Source: Flavobacterium sp. DG2-3
GTDB taxonomy: Bacteria > Bacteroidota > Bacteroidia > Flavobacteriales > Flavobacteriaceae
Assembly (NCBI RefSeq): GCF_030730925.1
Contig: NZ_JAVAMB010000001.1
Coordinates: forward strand, 496,001 to 560,000
Direction: 5' to 3'
Length of the DNA stretch: 64,000 nt
Shown: positions 1-10,197 of the stretch, in pieces
Numbering within the stretch: position 1 is the first letter of the stretch
Layout: each line of letters opens with the position of its first letter
Program-made: the position numbers and the translations under genes
Notes under the pieces: generated by a model
The model's database searches: none
Seen by the model: the letters and a program-made list of their open reading frames with translations, nothing else
What the model was told of the DNA's origin: nothing

Positions 1-3000
1 GTAATCTCAAAATAATAAGTTCCTGCTAAACGAGGTACTGTAAATTTAGTTAAACCTGTACCTACAGCAATTGGTGTTCCTGTGAAAGGTGCCCCTGTTG
101 TATTTACTAAATAGGTATAATCTGGATATCCACCTTGAATTGTAACTCCAATGATAGCTTCTGGGCTAGTTGGATCACAAGTTAAATCGGCATCAATCTT
201 TGCACTAGCGCTTAATGGCGTTTCAATTGTTTCTTCTGCTAATTCAGCTGTACAACCTGTTACAATATCTCTAACTGTAATAGTATATTTTCCTGGAGTT
301 AATCCTGTGAATGTACCAGATGGCTGATAATTTCCGCTATTAAGCTTATATTCATAATTAGGGTTTGGTTTTGGAGCACTTTTCGGCGTTGCAATTAATG
401 TTGCACCAGCACCTCCTGCACAGTAAGTTGATGTCACACTTATTTCTGCGTCAGGATTTACTGAAGCATTAATAGTAAATGTTTGTCCTGTAACTCTACA
501 GCCTGTTAAATCTGTAACCGAAACGCTGTATTCTCCAGCGTTCAAACCAACAAATATATTATCGTTTACCTGAACTTTTGCCGCACCTGCTGGTGACGTT
601 GGTGTTACTGTATAAGTATATGATCCAGAACCGTCAAGTGCATGAATTGTTGCCGTTCCTTTTACTTTACAAGTAACATGTGTTAAATCTGGAGTATCTA
701 ATCTCAATGCAGCTGTCGGTCCTCCAACAGTTACATCTTCAATAATAGGACAATTTGTTGTTGAATTTGTAACTGTAATACGGTGGCTTCCTGCAGTTAA
801 TCCAGTAACATCAATCTCAAAAGGACTTCCTGTTGAAGTTCCTGTAGCTACAGGTCTTGAATCTACAACGTAGCTATAATTAGTTCCGCTTGCGATTCCA
901 GTAACTGTAAAAGTTGCTGTACCATCTGTTGCGTTAAAACAAGTTACAGTTCCAGGATCTCCTTCAACTGTAAAAGTTGCTGGAGGTGCTATCGTATGTT
1001 TATCTGTAACTTTACATTGATTCGCATCTCTTACTTCAAATGTATATTCTACATTAGCATCCAAATTATTAAATACACCTGTTGAATTAGGTCCAACTGT
1101 TATTGGAGCAATTATTCTATATTCTAATGTACCCGTTATTGCAACACCAGCTGCATTTCTAACATTTGTTATAGTAACACTTCCTTTATTATCTGGACAT
1201 GTTGCTGCTGTAGTAGTTGTAATTGTCATTGCTGTAGGAGCATTCAATGCATTTACAGTCCCTGCATTTTCAACAACAGAACAAGAATTAGCATCTGTAA
1301 TTCTTACTGTATAATTGCCTGCTACATTTATTCCTGTAAAGACATTACTATCCTGAGGCCCTACAACGGCAACATTGTTTCTTAACAAAGTATATTTACG
1401 TGTACCTGTTCCTCCTGAAACATCAGAAACTGTAATAGTAGCTGGGTGGTCACAGTTGTATACTGGGTCAATAGTCGCTTTACCTTTAAGCTCAGCTGGC
1501 TCAAAGATTTTGAAATCGTATGATCTTTCGCAATCATTAGCGTCTTTAACTTTATAAGTATAAAGAGTTCCGGCTGCAGAACCTGTTAAGCCAGTATAGT
1601 TAGTTTGATCTTTAAAAGTTCCAGATCCGTTAAAATCGAATTTGAACGGTGCTAGACCTTCTAATCCTTCAAGATCAACAGAACCTGTTCCTCCAAAACA
1701 TGTTGGGTTATGAGGGTGAGCTGTAGCAGTTGGTCTTACTAACTTATCTACTTTACGAGAAATTGATATTGGACAGTTATGACCATCTGTAATCTCAAAA
1801 GTATAAGTGTCGTCAATAGATGTTGAATATTGAAATACTGGATTTGTTGTAGTTCCTGAATCAACTTGTTGATTTAGAGTGTTTTTAACAACATAGCTAA
1901 ATGGTGCTGTACCTCCTTCGATAGTTACTTCTATCGTTGCTTCAGATCCTGTTTGTTTACAGCTTAGTGCACTAATAATAGCTGTTTTAGCTCCTATCTG
2001 AGGATCAATCTGCTGACTAATTACTTCTGCTGTACAGCTACTGCTAAGATCCAAAATTTCAAATTCGTAATTTCCAGATGTCGTAACATTATGTGTGAAA
2101 GTAAATGTAGTAAAAGGATCGCTGTAATCCCCATATTGTCCAGTATTACGTTTAACTCTATATCTAAAAGGACCTACACCTTTTTTGATTAAAATGTTGA
2201 TTGAAGCTCCATTTGTTCCTCCTAAACATAAATTAGAAGTAGATTGAATTTCTGCCTCTGGCTTATCTGAACCGTTTACAGTTATATCCGCAGTTACATC
2301 TGCCGGACAGCTATTTTTATCTGTGGCCGTAACGGTATAATTGCCTGGGTCAACATCTGTAGCTTTATATAATAAATCTGTAGGATCAAGGTTAAATGGT
2401 TTAGTAGCGCCATTTGCTTTATTGGTCAATACAAGATTATACGGAGATGTTCCTCCAACAATTGAAGTTGCTGTAACTACTGCTCTTTGTGAACAAGTTG
2501 CTGTAGTTGCAGACACTGTAAATCTAAGTTTAGCAGGTGATGTTATTGTAGTAGGAATATCAAAATCACAACCCATTGAAGTTGGATCTTTTCTCACTCT
2601 TACGCTATAAGTAGCAGCTCCCAACGGACCAATTGTAACACGGTCTGTTGTAGATTTTCTCCAAGGCTCTTCATTATTAATTGAATAATAAAATTCTCCT
2701 GTAAAGTTTTCTGCAAAAATGTCGAAAGAGCCATCTTTTGCTCCAAAACATGTTTCTCCTTTTAAGTTTTCTACATGTGCAATAAATGGCGGTGGTGGCG
2801 TAATAGTAAAATCCCACTTAAACTGTGCCCCACACACTCTTGGAACTTGAAATACTTTAATATCATCAATGGCAACGTCGTTACCTTCGTCTTCCTGTAC
2901 ACTTGAACGGACAATAAGTCGCAATGAAGTATAATTTCCTGGATCAAGTGTGATTGCTGTTTGTGGAAATTTTTTCCAATCATTATTCGATGATGATCTT

Positions 3001-5579
3001 GCAATAGAACCTGTTGCGAACGATGAAATTTCATTACCTGCTGGATCTACTAAGGCAATTGTCAAATTAGGATCTGCTTTACCTTTGCCTGGCATCATTA
3101 AGTTCATTGCATAGAACTCAAACATGATAGGCTGGTTAGGAATTACGTCGTTAATCTGCTTTTCGTATAAAATGGTAGTTACTGGTATTTTATCTCCAAT
3201 GTTAACAGCAAGGAATCTTCCTTTAGGATCGCTAGTTCCTTTTACAATTGATGTATGATCAACTGGATATCTCCAGTTCCAACCTGAAGTAGCTGTCTGA
3301 TTAATAGAACTTGTTACCGAATAATCACCATCATTAATGGCATAAGAACCATTACAATATGTATCTGGTCGGTCTGGTATTTGTCTTTCAAAACAATAGT
3401 AGAAAGTATTGATCCCTGGCGAAGTCGTATTCTCTCCACTTCCAAAACTTTCATCTAATAAGTTACTATAAGTACTAGCCGATTTTACATTATAATCAAC
3501 CGTAATAAAATGCTGCCCTTCTGGAACATTTAAGAATACGTTTGGTTGAGCTGTATTTGGATTAGGATTTCCGTCTATATAATATTGAAAAGTATATCTT
3601 GAATCACCCGCTCCATTATTGATAATTACAGTTTGTGTTGCTGTACCATCACAATTATAGGTAATTGGACCTTTGTCAATTTTTGGTGGTGAAGGTTTCC
3701 CATCAATACGGATACCTGTCATATCAAACTTACAGCCGTTTTTATCTCGAATGCTTACCGTATATGGTCCTCCTTCTTTTAAATACCCTACGTTACTTGC
3801 GTTCCATCCACCTCCATTAATAGCATCAGTATTAAAAAAGTATTCGTATGGTGGAGTTCCTCCTTGCGGGTTCGTAATTCTTACAATACCATACTCTGGA
3901 TATGGATCACATCCAGGTAAAGCCGCCACACCAGCAGAAGCTGTTAATGCAGTAGTTGTACCAATCGTTACTGTAGTAAAAGCATCCTCACAGTAAGATC
4001 CGCTATTACCTGTACGATATCTAACCATTATATCATAACTACCAGAATCAAGATTTTTATAAGTTATTCCTGTTCCGGTTGTTAAATTTCCATTGTCCCA
4101 GTTTGCTCCAAGATTTTTACTATACTGAATTGTATTATAACCATTTTTATTGGTCACAGTAACCGTAATAGTTCCTGTTGGGTTACAAGTATTAGTTGTT
4201 GTTGTAGTAATGTTATATACAGGCTTAGCAACATCGGCAACATCAAATGTTTTTTCAGCTGAACAACCATTCAAATCTTCAACACGCATGATGTAACGAC
4301 CTCCTTTTTCTATAATGACTTTATCATTTGGAACCAAAGTAAAAGCTCCTCCATTATAACTTACAAAATAACGGTAAGTAGTTCCTGCCCCACCATTTGC
4401 ATTACCTTGAATAATTCCTGTTTCGCAAACTTTTAAAGTTCTACTAATAGATGAGGTATTGTTTAAGGCATTTGCGGCTTTAATTTCTATACTTTGTGTA
4501 TCCTTTACCTCACATGTACCGCTTCCTGTGTTTTTTACAGTAGTGACAACGGTATAGTTACCAGCACTAAGTCCCGTAAATTCATGTTCAGCAATAGATT
4601 TCTGTGGACTAAAAGCTATTGGAGTAGTAAGATTTGATGATCTGTAAAGCGTATAAACATATTCATTGTTTAATGTATTAGCCGTCACTTTAATTTTACC
4701 TTGGCTATTATTACTCACACACGCTGGTTGCGTTGCAGTTAATGAAGTACTAAAAGGTTTGCTATCAATTACAACATTTTTTACACTAAAAACACATCCA
4801 TCTGGAGCTGATTTTAGTCTAATAAATACATTATAAGTATCGGCATTTGGAGTAATAAAAGTATTGCTATCCTGCCATGTGTTAGGCGCAGGGTTAGTGG
4901 TAAAACTATACTCATACAAATTGCTGAATCCTCCAGAAACAATTCTTCCAGGAATAACACATGAACCATCATTGCTTCTAACAATATTTGTTTTCACAAT
5001 TCCAGTAGGATCTACTTCATTTTTATAAACATTGAAGTAAAAAGTAAAAACTGAAGCATCTGGATACTTAATTACCACTTTGTATTCTCCTGCTGCACTA
5101 GCAATAAATTTCTGCCCTCCAACAACATCAGCCCAAGTACAATTGTCTGCTGTATTGGCACAGTTTCCATTTGTATTAGGTGTACATCCTCCTGTACGTT
5201 TCATCCATACAATAGAAGTTGCATTGGTTATACCTGTGTCAATTTCTCTTGTTTCATTGCTTCCGCACAAGAAAAGTTTTGGAAGTTCTGAACCATCGTT
5301 AGGACAAGTCGATACGGTTCCTGCATAAGGATACTCCGCATACTTTTTAATCGGATTCGGAATAGCCGGAGGAGTAGTCGTCAATCCAAAGGCATTATCC
5401 GAAGGATTATCTAAACTAATCTGATTGTTAAACTGATTATTTGCTTTTAAGAATAAGTTCTCATTCGAGCTTGAATTAAGCTTTGAATTAAACGCAACCC
5501 AATTTTGCGAGTAGGAGGCAAAATTGAATAGCAGAGCTAAAACAAAAATCAGCGTTCTTAAAGTAGTAGGTTTTTTCAT
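1..5579 (-). CDS. sprB: SprB giant gliding-motility adhesin, N-terminal 1859 codons (gene runs off the left edge)
   Basis: The frame is open from an ATG at 5579 to the left edge with no stop. It begins with a signal peptide (MKKPTTLRTL...FNFASYSQ, about 25 residues). After roughly residue 150 it consists of tandem Ig-like repeats of about 80-90 residues, each with a Cys near the start (pattern ...C.GG.G/...YTVTVRDANGC), as in the SprB repeat family. Residues about 760-920 break the pattern and look like a jelly-roll or MAM-like insert (IDDIKVFQVPRVCG). In F. johnsoniae SprB is a roughly 6500-residue cell-surface adhesin, secreted by the type IX system and moved along the cell by the gliding motor, so about 70% may lie outside this window. 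The name rests on the repeats and on the order sprC-sprD-sprB, not on an alignment. The start follows the 117 bp gap after sprD and gives a clean signal peptide. Confidence 0.86.
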   Translation of the reverse strand, partial: MKKPTTLRTLIFVLALLFNFASYSQNWVAFNSKLNSSSNENLFLKANNQFNNQISLDNPSDNAFGLTTTPPAIPNPIKKYAEYPYAGTVSTCPNDGSELPKLFLCGSNETREIDTGITNATSIVWMKRTGGCTPNTNGNCANTADNCTWADVVGGQKFIASAAGEYKVVIKYPDASVFTFYFNVYKNEVDPTGIVKTNIVRSNDGSCVIPGRIVSGGFSNLYEYSFTTNPAPNTWQDSNTFITPNADTYNVFIRLKSAPDGCVFSVKNVVIDSKPFSTSLTATQPACVSNNSQGKIKVTANTLNNEYVYTLYRSSNLTTPIAFSPQKSIAEHEFTGLSAGNYTVVTTVKNTGSGTCEVKDTQSIEIKAANALNNTSSISRTLKVCETGIIQGNANGGAGTTYRYFVSYNGGAFTLVPNDKVIIEKGGRYIMRVEDLNGCSAEKTFDVADVAKPVYNITTTTTNTCNPTGTITVTVTNKNGYNTIQYSKNLGANWDNGNLTTGTGITYKNLDSGSYDIMVRYRTGNSGSYCEDAFTTVTIGTTTALTASAGVAALPGCDPYPEYGIVRITNPQGGTPPYEYFFNTDAINGGGWNASNVGYLKEGGPYTVSIRDKNGCKFDMTGIRIDGKPSPPKIDKGPITYNCDGTATQTVIINNGAGDSRYTFQYYIDGNPNPNTAQPNVFLNVPEGQHFITVDYNVKSASTYSNLLDESFGSGENTTSPGINTFYYCFERQIPDRPDTYCNGSYAINDGDYSVTSSINQTATSGWNWRYPVDHTSIVKGTSDPKGRFLAVNIGDKIPVTTILYEKQINDVIPNQPIMFEFYAMNLMMPGKGKADPNLTIALVDPAGNEISSFATGSIARSSSNNDWKKFPQTAITLDPGNYTSLRLIVRSSVQEDEGNDVAIDDIKVFQVPRVCGAQFKWDFTITPPPPFIAHVENLKGETCFGAKDGSFDIFAENFTGEFYYSINNEEPWRKSTTDRVTIGPLGAATYSVRVRKDPTSMGCDFDIPTTITSPAKLRFTVSATTATCSQRAVVTATSIVGGTSPYNLVLTNKANGATKPFNLDPTDLLYKATDVDPGNYTVTATDKNSCPADVTADITVNGSDKPEAEIQSTSNLCLGGTNGASINILIKKGVGPFRYRVKRNTGQYGDYSDPFTTFTFTHNVTTSGNYEFEILDLSSSCTAEVISQQIDPQIGAKTAIISALSCKQTGSEATIEVTIEGGTAPFSYVVKNTLNQQVDSGTTTNPVFQYSTSIDDTYTFEITDGHNCPISISRKVDKLVRPTATAHPHNPTCFGGTGSVDLEGLEGLAPFKFDFNGSGTFKDQTNYTGLTGSAAGTLYTYKVKDANDCERSYDFKIFEPAELKGKATIDPVYNCDHPATITVSDVSGGTGTRKYTLLRNNVAVVGPQDSNVFTGINVAGNYTVRITDANSCSVVENAGTVNALNAPTAMTITTTTAATCPDNKGSVTITNVRNAAGVAITGTLEYRIIAPITVGPNSTGVFNNLDANVEYTFEVRDANQCKVTDKHTIAPPATFTVEGDPGTVTCFNATDGTATFTVTGIASGTNYSYVVDSRPVATGTSTGSPFEIDVTGLTAGSHRITVTNSTTNCPIIEDVTVGGPTAALRLDTPDLTHVTCKVKGTATIHALDGSGSYTYTVTPTSPAGAAKVQVNDNIFVGLNAGEYSVSVTDLTGCRVTGQTFTINASVNPDAEISVTSTYCAGGAGATLIATPKSAPKPNPNYEYKLNSGNYQPSGTFTGLTPGKYTITVRDIVTGCTAELAEETIETPLSASAKIDADLTCDPTSPEAIIGVTIQGGYPDYTYLVNTTGAPFTGTPIAVGTGLTKFTVPRLAGTYYFEI

Positions 5580-5660
5580 AATCATTTTTTGTTACTTCTG
5601 TATTATCCTCTAAGGGGCATTAGTTGATAAAAATTTGTTTTTGATAACATTTATTTCAAT

Positions 5661-5685
5661 GTCTCTCTTAGCTTTTAAGAGAGAC
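5661..5685 (-). promoter_or_regulatory. Perfect hairpin in the sprD-sprB gap
   Basis: GTCTCTCTTA at 5661-5670 and its exact reverse complement at 5676-5685 enclose the 5-base loop GCTTT. On the operon strand no U-run follows, so this is unlikely to be a simple terminator. It may be an RNA-processing or 3'-stabilising structure that sets sprD and sprB levels separately. The role is inferred; the inverted repeat is directly visible. Confidence 0.6.
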
Positions 5686-5696
5686 TACTGTTTTTA

Positions 5697-8600
5697 CTAA
5701 TTTTCCACTTTTACAATGGCCATTCTTCCGTTGTATGGTTTATTTCCTTTAGCTTCTAAAGCTTTTGTTGCCTCTTGTAAACCATCAAACTTCTCATAAT
5801 AGATGTAATATTTACTTGTTGTCACATTGTAAAAGAAATTGATGTCTGAGCGTCCCGCAGCAACTGCTTTTGTAAGGAACTCATCGCGTTTCTCTACGCT
5901 GTTATGAACTGCAACAATTAAATAATAGCCGCTATCAGAGTTTTTAATATTCTTAATAATCTGCATATTCGACTGCTCTTCACCAAAATCAAAATCACTT
6001 GATGTTAATGGTGTGCTGCTCAATTTTGTCGTCTCTTTTATTCGTTTAAGAGCGGCAACGTCCTGCGCATATCTTCCTTCATCATTCTCATAAGCGGCAC
6101 GTTTAATTCTACGTTTACGCTCGATTTCAGTCTCTGTTTTAATACGCTCTAAATCGGCAATTAAAGCAGCGCCTTCTGCTTGCATTTTTAACTGAGCTGC
6201 TTTCAATTCGTTTATCTTTTCTAGATAAGCTTTATTCAAAGGATCATCTTTAGGGAACTTTTTACTTCTTTCGTTATAAAGGTTCGTCAACTTCGCAATC
6301 TCATTTTTCATGCTGTTATTGGCATCCGCAATCTGAACTTTCAATGATTCAATCAGACTGTTTTCTGCCGCTACACTCTTAAATGGTTTTGGCTCTTTAT
6401 AAATACCTTTTTCACTTAAGTCATTCTCCTCTTTTAAATCGTTCAAGTCTTTTTGCTTATTCGCAACAGTTGCTTTAAACTGATCTAATAAATCATTCTG
6501 CAGCTTACGTGTGCTTTCAACAGACTGAGTCAAGTTTTCTATTGCTTTTCCTGTATCATCTTGCGCTTTTGCCGCTAGAGCTGCTGCTTCAGCATCGGCT
6601 TTCGCTTTTTCTGCTGCTAATCTCGCTTGGCGCTCTTCCTCTTCTTTTAATCTTCTAGTCTCTTCTTCAGCTTTTAATTTCTCCGTAGCTTCTGCATCGG
6701 CTTTCGCTTTAGCGTCTGCTAAAAGTTTAGCTTGAAGAGCCACCATATCTGCTTTGGCTTTTGCATCTGCTGCAAGTTTTGCTTCAAGCGCTTCAGCATC
6801 GGCTTTAGCTTTTGCATCGGCCGCTAATTTTGCCTGACGAGCTTCTTCATCCAATCTCGCTTTTTCGTCAGCTGCTTGTTTTGCTTTTAATGCCTCTGCG
6901 TCCGCTTTTGCTTTAGCATCTGCCGCTAATTTAGCTTGGCGGGCTTCTTCTTCCACTCTGGCCTTTTCTTCAGCAGCCTGCTTCGCTTGTAATGCTTCTG
7001 CATCGGCTTTTGCTTTAGCTTCCGCTGCTAATCTTGCTTTTTCTGCTTCCGCATCGGCTTTCGCTTTTGCATCTGCTGCTAATTTCGCTTGACGAGCATC
7101 TTCCTCTTCTTGTAATTTTTTAGCTTCTGCTTCTGCCTTCGCTTTGGCTGTTGCTTCTGCATCCGCTTTTACTTTTGCATCAGCTAGTAATTTTGCTTGT
7201 AAAGCTTCCATATCTGCTTTTGCTTTAGCATCTGCCGCAAGTTTCGCTTGAAGTGCCTCTGCGTCCGCTTTTGCTTTAGCATCAGCTGCCAATTTCGCTT
7301 GACGAGCTTCTTCTTCAACTCTAGCTTTTTCTTCAGCAGCCTGTTTCGCTTGTAATGCTTCTGCATCTGCTTTGGCTTTAGCATCTGCCGCAAGTTTCGC
7401 TTGAAGTGCTTCAGCGTCGGCTTTCGCTTTAGCATCTGCTGCTAATTTAGCTTGGCGAGCTTCTTCTTCCACTCTTGCTTTTTCTTCAGCAGCTTGTTTC
7501 GCTTGTAATGCTTCCGCATCTGCTTTGGCTTTTGCTTCAGCTGCTAATCTTGCTTTTTCAGCTTCTGCATCTGCCTTCGCTTTTGCTTCAGCAGCTTGTT
7601 TTGCTTTCAACTCTTCTGCATCGGCTTTGGCTTTCGCATCTGCTGCCAATTTCGCTTGGCGTGCATCTTCTGCTTCTTGTAATTTTTTAGCTTCTGCCTC
7701 CGCTTTCGCTTTAGCTGTAGCTTCAGCATCTGCTTTTACTCTTGCATCGGCAATCAGTTTAGCTTGTAATGCTTCCATATCTGCTTTTGCTTTTGCTTCA
7801 GCAGCTAGTCTTGCTGTTTCTGCTTCTGCATCTGCCTTCGCTTTTGCTTCTGCTGCTAATCTTATTTTCTCTGCCTCAGCATCTGCTTTGGCTTTAGCGT
7901 CTGCTTCTAGTTTTGCTTTAGCTGCAGCTTCTGCGTCGGCTTTCGCTTTAGCGTCTGCTACCAATTTAGCTTGAAGTGCTTCCGCATCAGCTTTGGCTTT
8001 TGCTTCAGCTGCTAATTGTGCCTGACGTGCTTCTTCTGCTTGTCTTATTTTTAATGCTTCTGCATCTGCTTTGGCTTTGGCTTCTGCAGCGATAAGCGCT
8101 TGTCTTGCTTCTTCGTCTGCTTTCGCTTTTGCTTCGGCCGCTGCTTTTTCTTTTAGTGCTGCTTCTTCTGCTGCTTTTGCTTTAAGGTCTGCAGCGATTT
8201 TAGCTTTGTTCGCTGCATCAATAGAAGCTTTAGTTTTAGCTTCTGCAGCCGCTTTTGCTTTTGCTTCTGCAGCTAATCTTGCCTGCAATGCATCTGAATC
8301 CGCTTTTGCTTTAGCATCTGCTGCTAATATGGACTGCATATCTGCAGCTTCAGCTTTTGCTTTTGCATCTGCTTTGCGTTTTGCTTCTGCTGCATCTGCT
8401 TTGGCTTTATTGTCAGCAATTAATTTTAATCTTGCTGCTTCTGCATCTGCTTTAGCTTTTTCTGCAGCCGCCAATCTAGCTTGTCTTGCTGCTTCTGCAT
8501 CGGCTTTTACCTTTTCAGCTGCAGCTAATCTAGCTTTTGCTGCAGCTTCAGCGTCTGCCTTAGCTTTATCAGCTGCTAACTGTGCCGCCGTTTTCTGTGG

Positions 8601-10196
8601 AGCCGGAGCTGGAGCTGCTGGTTTATTTGCTGCTTCCGTTTTTGCTTTAGCTGCCGCTTCTGCATCTGCTTTCGCTTTTGCATCTGCAGCTAGTTTCAAT
8701 TTCATTGCTTCCGCATCGGCTTTTGCCTTATCAGCTGCCAATTGCGCTTGTGTTTTCTGCGGAGCTGGAGTAGCCGCTGTTTTGTTTGCTGCTGCTTGTG
8801 CTCTCGCCGCCGCTGCTGCATCTACTCTAGCTTTATTGTCAGCCGCTAATTTTATTCTGCGTTGTTCTGCATCTGCTCTTGCTTTGTCAGCTGCCAGTTG
8901 CGCTTGTGTTTTTTGTGTCGCGGCAACTGCTCTATTTGCTGTTGCTGTTTGCGCTCTTGCAGCCGCTGCTGCATCTGCTTTGGCTTTTGCCTCGGCAGCC
9001 AATCTTATCTTAACAGCTTCAGCATCTGCTTTAGCTTTATTATCTGCTTCTAATTTTGCTTTGGCTGCAGCTTCTGCATCAGCTCTAACTTTTTCTGCAG
9101 CAGCCAATCTTGCTTGTTTGGCTTCCGCATCAGCTTTTGCTTTTGCTTCTGCAGCTAACCTATTCTTTTCAGTAATTTCAGTTCTGTTAACTTGAGTTGC
9201 TTGCGATTTTGGCTTAGCAGGTACTGGTTTTGGTTTTGACGGATCAATTAAAGATCCTTCCTCATCATCTCCGTAATAGTAATTTCTATTTTTGAATTTA
9301 TAGGCAATAGCAAATTCGTGAGAACCGCCCAAATTAGAGAAATTGCCCATCCCTCTTTCGTAATTGTATTCAATAGCAATACTTGGAGAGATATTAACCC
9401 CAAGTCCTGCAGAAACTCCATATAATGTGTTATATCCTGCTTGTGCCCAAACTCCTTGCTGAAGTGCCAGCATTCCAAGACCCGAAATAACTGTTTTATC
9501 TTTTTTAATTTCTGTTCTAACAATTCCAGAAAATTTACTTCTGTCAAAAAAGCCATAACTGTCAATGTATCCTGTGTACATTGCATGCAGCTGAATAGCT
9601 CTTTCTGGATCTTCTTTTACCATTCCAGATCCTAAATTATAAAGCACTAAATTGTTAATAGACAATCCGAAATCTAAAAAGGCAGTTCCGTAATTAATAC
9701 CAGGGTTAATAGTAAGAAGCGTGCTTTTTGGAAAATCTCCATTCAAAATAGTGGTATCATCTGATATAATTTTTCCAGTGTTTATACCGCTTTGATAAAA
9801 GCCTGCATTTAAACCAAATGTCAAATTACTGTCTTCTTCCAGAACAATATTGTGAGCAAAATTGGCTACTCCACCAAAAACGGTCATTAAACCATAATTC
9901 TGTTGAAACAAACTAACTGCAAAAGCTTCGTTTTCTCTAAAACGTCCAGAATAACCAAAAACATAGGTATTAGGAGCATTTTCAAACTGTGTCCATTGTC
10001 TTTTGTTATAAAAACTGATATATGGATTTGATTCACGAACAAAACTAAATGTCGGGTTGATCAAATATCTATTGAATTTCAAAGAATTTCTTATGGGTAA
10101 CGAAAACGAAACAACTCCATCCTCAGAAGCTTCTTGAGAATAGAGTACATTAGATAAACCGTAAAATAAAGTGATGAATAGTAAAAGTTTCTTCAT
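5697..10196 (-). CDS. sprD: SprD-like gliding protein: PorP/SprF-type barrel, long Ala/Lys-rich helix, SPOR-like C-terminus
   Basis: 1499 residues. Residues 1-21 are a signal peptide. Residues about 22-310 match the PorP/SprF type IX outer-membrane barrel pattern (NPTFSFVRESNPYISFYNKRQW early, EYNYERGMGNFSNLGGSHEF near the end). A Pro-rich linker follows, then about 860 residues (about 343-1205) of imperfect AKADAEA-type repeats, predicted to be one very long charged helix or coiled coil. Residues 1208-1415 are a less repetitive coiled coil. The last 80 (GYYLIVAVHNSVEKRDEF...) resemble a SPOR-like fold. The gene is 1 bp downstream of sprC and 117 bp upstream of sprB. In F. johnsoniae sprC, sprD, sprB and sprF share one operon, and sprD mutants do not spread on agar. 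The repeat length probably varies between strains. A periplasm-spanning rod linking the barrel to peptidoglycan is an inference. Confidence 0.85.
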   Translation of the reverse strand: MKKLLLFITLFYGLSNVLYSQEASEDGVVSFSLPIRNSLKFNRYLINPTFSFVRESNPYISFYNKRQWTQFENAPNTYVFGYSGRFRENEAFAVSLFQQNYGLMTVFGGVANFAHNIVLEEDSNLTFGLNAGFYQSGINTGKIISDDTTILNGDFPKSTLLTINPGINYGTAFLDFGLSINNLVLYNLGSGMVKEDPERAIQLHAMYTGYIDSYGFFDRSKFSGIVRTEIKKDKTVISGLGMLALQQGVWAQAGYNTLYGVSAGLGVNISPSIAIEYNYERGMGNFSNLGGSHEFAIAYKFKNRNYYYGDDEEGSLIDPSKPKPVPAKPKSQATQVNRTEITEKNRLAAEAKAKADAEAKQARLAAAEKVRADAEAAAKAKLEADNKAKADAEAVKIRLAAEAKAKADAAAAARAQTATANRAVAATQKTQAQLAADKARADAEQRRIKLAADNKARVDAAAAARAQAAANKTAATPAPQKTQAQLAADKAKADAEAMKLKLAADAKAKADAEAAAKAKTEAANKPAAPAPAPQKTAAQLAADKAKADAEAAAKARLAAAEKVKADAEAARQARLAAAEKAKADAEAARLKLIADNKAKADAAEAKRKADAKAKAEAADMQSILAADAKAKADSDALQARLAAEAKAKAAAEAKTKASIDAANKAKIAADLKAKAAEEAALKEKAAAEAKAKADEEARQALIAAEAKAKADAEALKIRQAEEARQAQLAAEAKAKADAEALQAKLVADAKAKADAEAAAKAKLEADAKAKADAEAEKIRLAAEAKAKADAEAETARLAAEAKAKADMEALQAKLIADARVKADAEATAKAKAEAEAKKLQEAEDARQAKLAADAKAKADAEELKAKQAAEAKAKADAEAEKARLAAEAKAKADAEALQAKQAAEEKARVEEEARQAKLAADAKAKADAEALQAKLAADAKAKADAEALQAKQAAEEKARVEEEARQAKLAADAKAKADAEALQAKLAADAKAKADMEALQAKLLADAKVKADAEATAKAKAEAEAKKLQEEEDARQAKLAADAKAKADAEAEKARLAAEAKAKADAEALQAKQAAEEKARVEEEARQAKLAADAKAKADAEALKAKQAADEKARLDEEARQAKLAADAKAKADAEALEAKLAADAKAKADMVALQAKLLADAKAKADAEATEKLKAEEETRRLKEEEERQARLAAEKAKADAEAAALAAKAQDDTGKAIENLTQSVESTRKLQNDLLDQFKATVANKQKDLNDLKEENDLSEKGIYKEPKPFKSVAAENSLIESLKVQIADANNSMKNEIAKLTNLYNERSKKFPKDDPLNKAYLEKINELKAAQLKMQAEGAALIADLERIKTETEIERKRRIKRAAYENDEGRYAQDVAALKRIKETTKLSSTPLTSSDFDFGEEQSNMQIIKNIKNSDSGYYLIVAVHNSVEKRDEFLTKAVAAGRSDINFFYNVTTSKYYIYYEKFDGLQEATKALEAKGNKPYNGRMAIVKVEN
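6575..9170 (-). repeat. Degenerate GCx/AAA/GAx codon repeat encoding the SprD helix
   Basis: About 2.6 kb of imperfect in-frame repeats coding for AKADAEA-, LAAEAKAKADAEAL- and EEKARVEEEARQAK-type units. Some longer blocks are nearly duplicated, for example the 6950-7010, 7310-7370 and 7465-7525 stretches. The bias produces long but spurious open frames on the opposite strand. Such arrays are prone to length change by recombination and slippage. Confidence 0.85.
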
Positions 10197-10197
10197 A

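Noticed and set aside
7525..9195. Long open frames on the plus strand (149 and 374 codons) opposite sprD
   Set aside because: They are the complement of the GCx/AAA/GAx repeats; the proteins are Ala/Ser/Phe low complexity without a leader or promoter.
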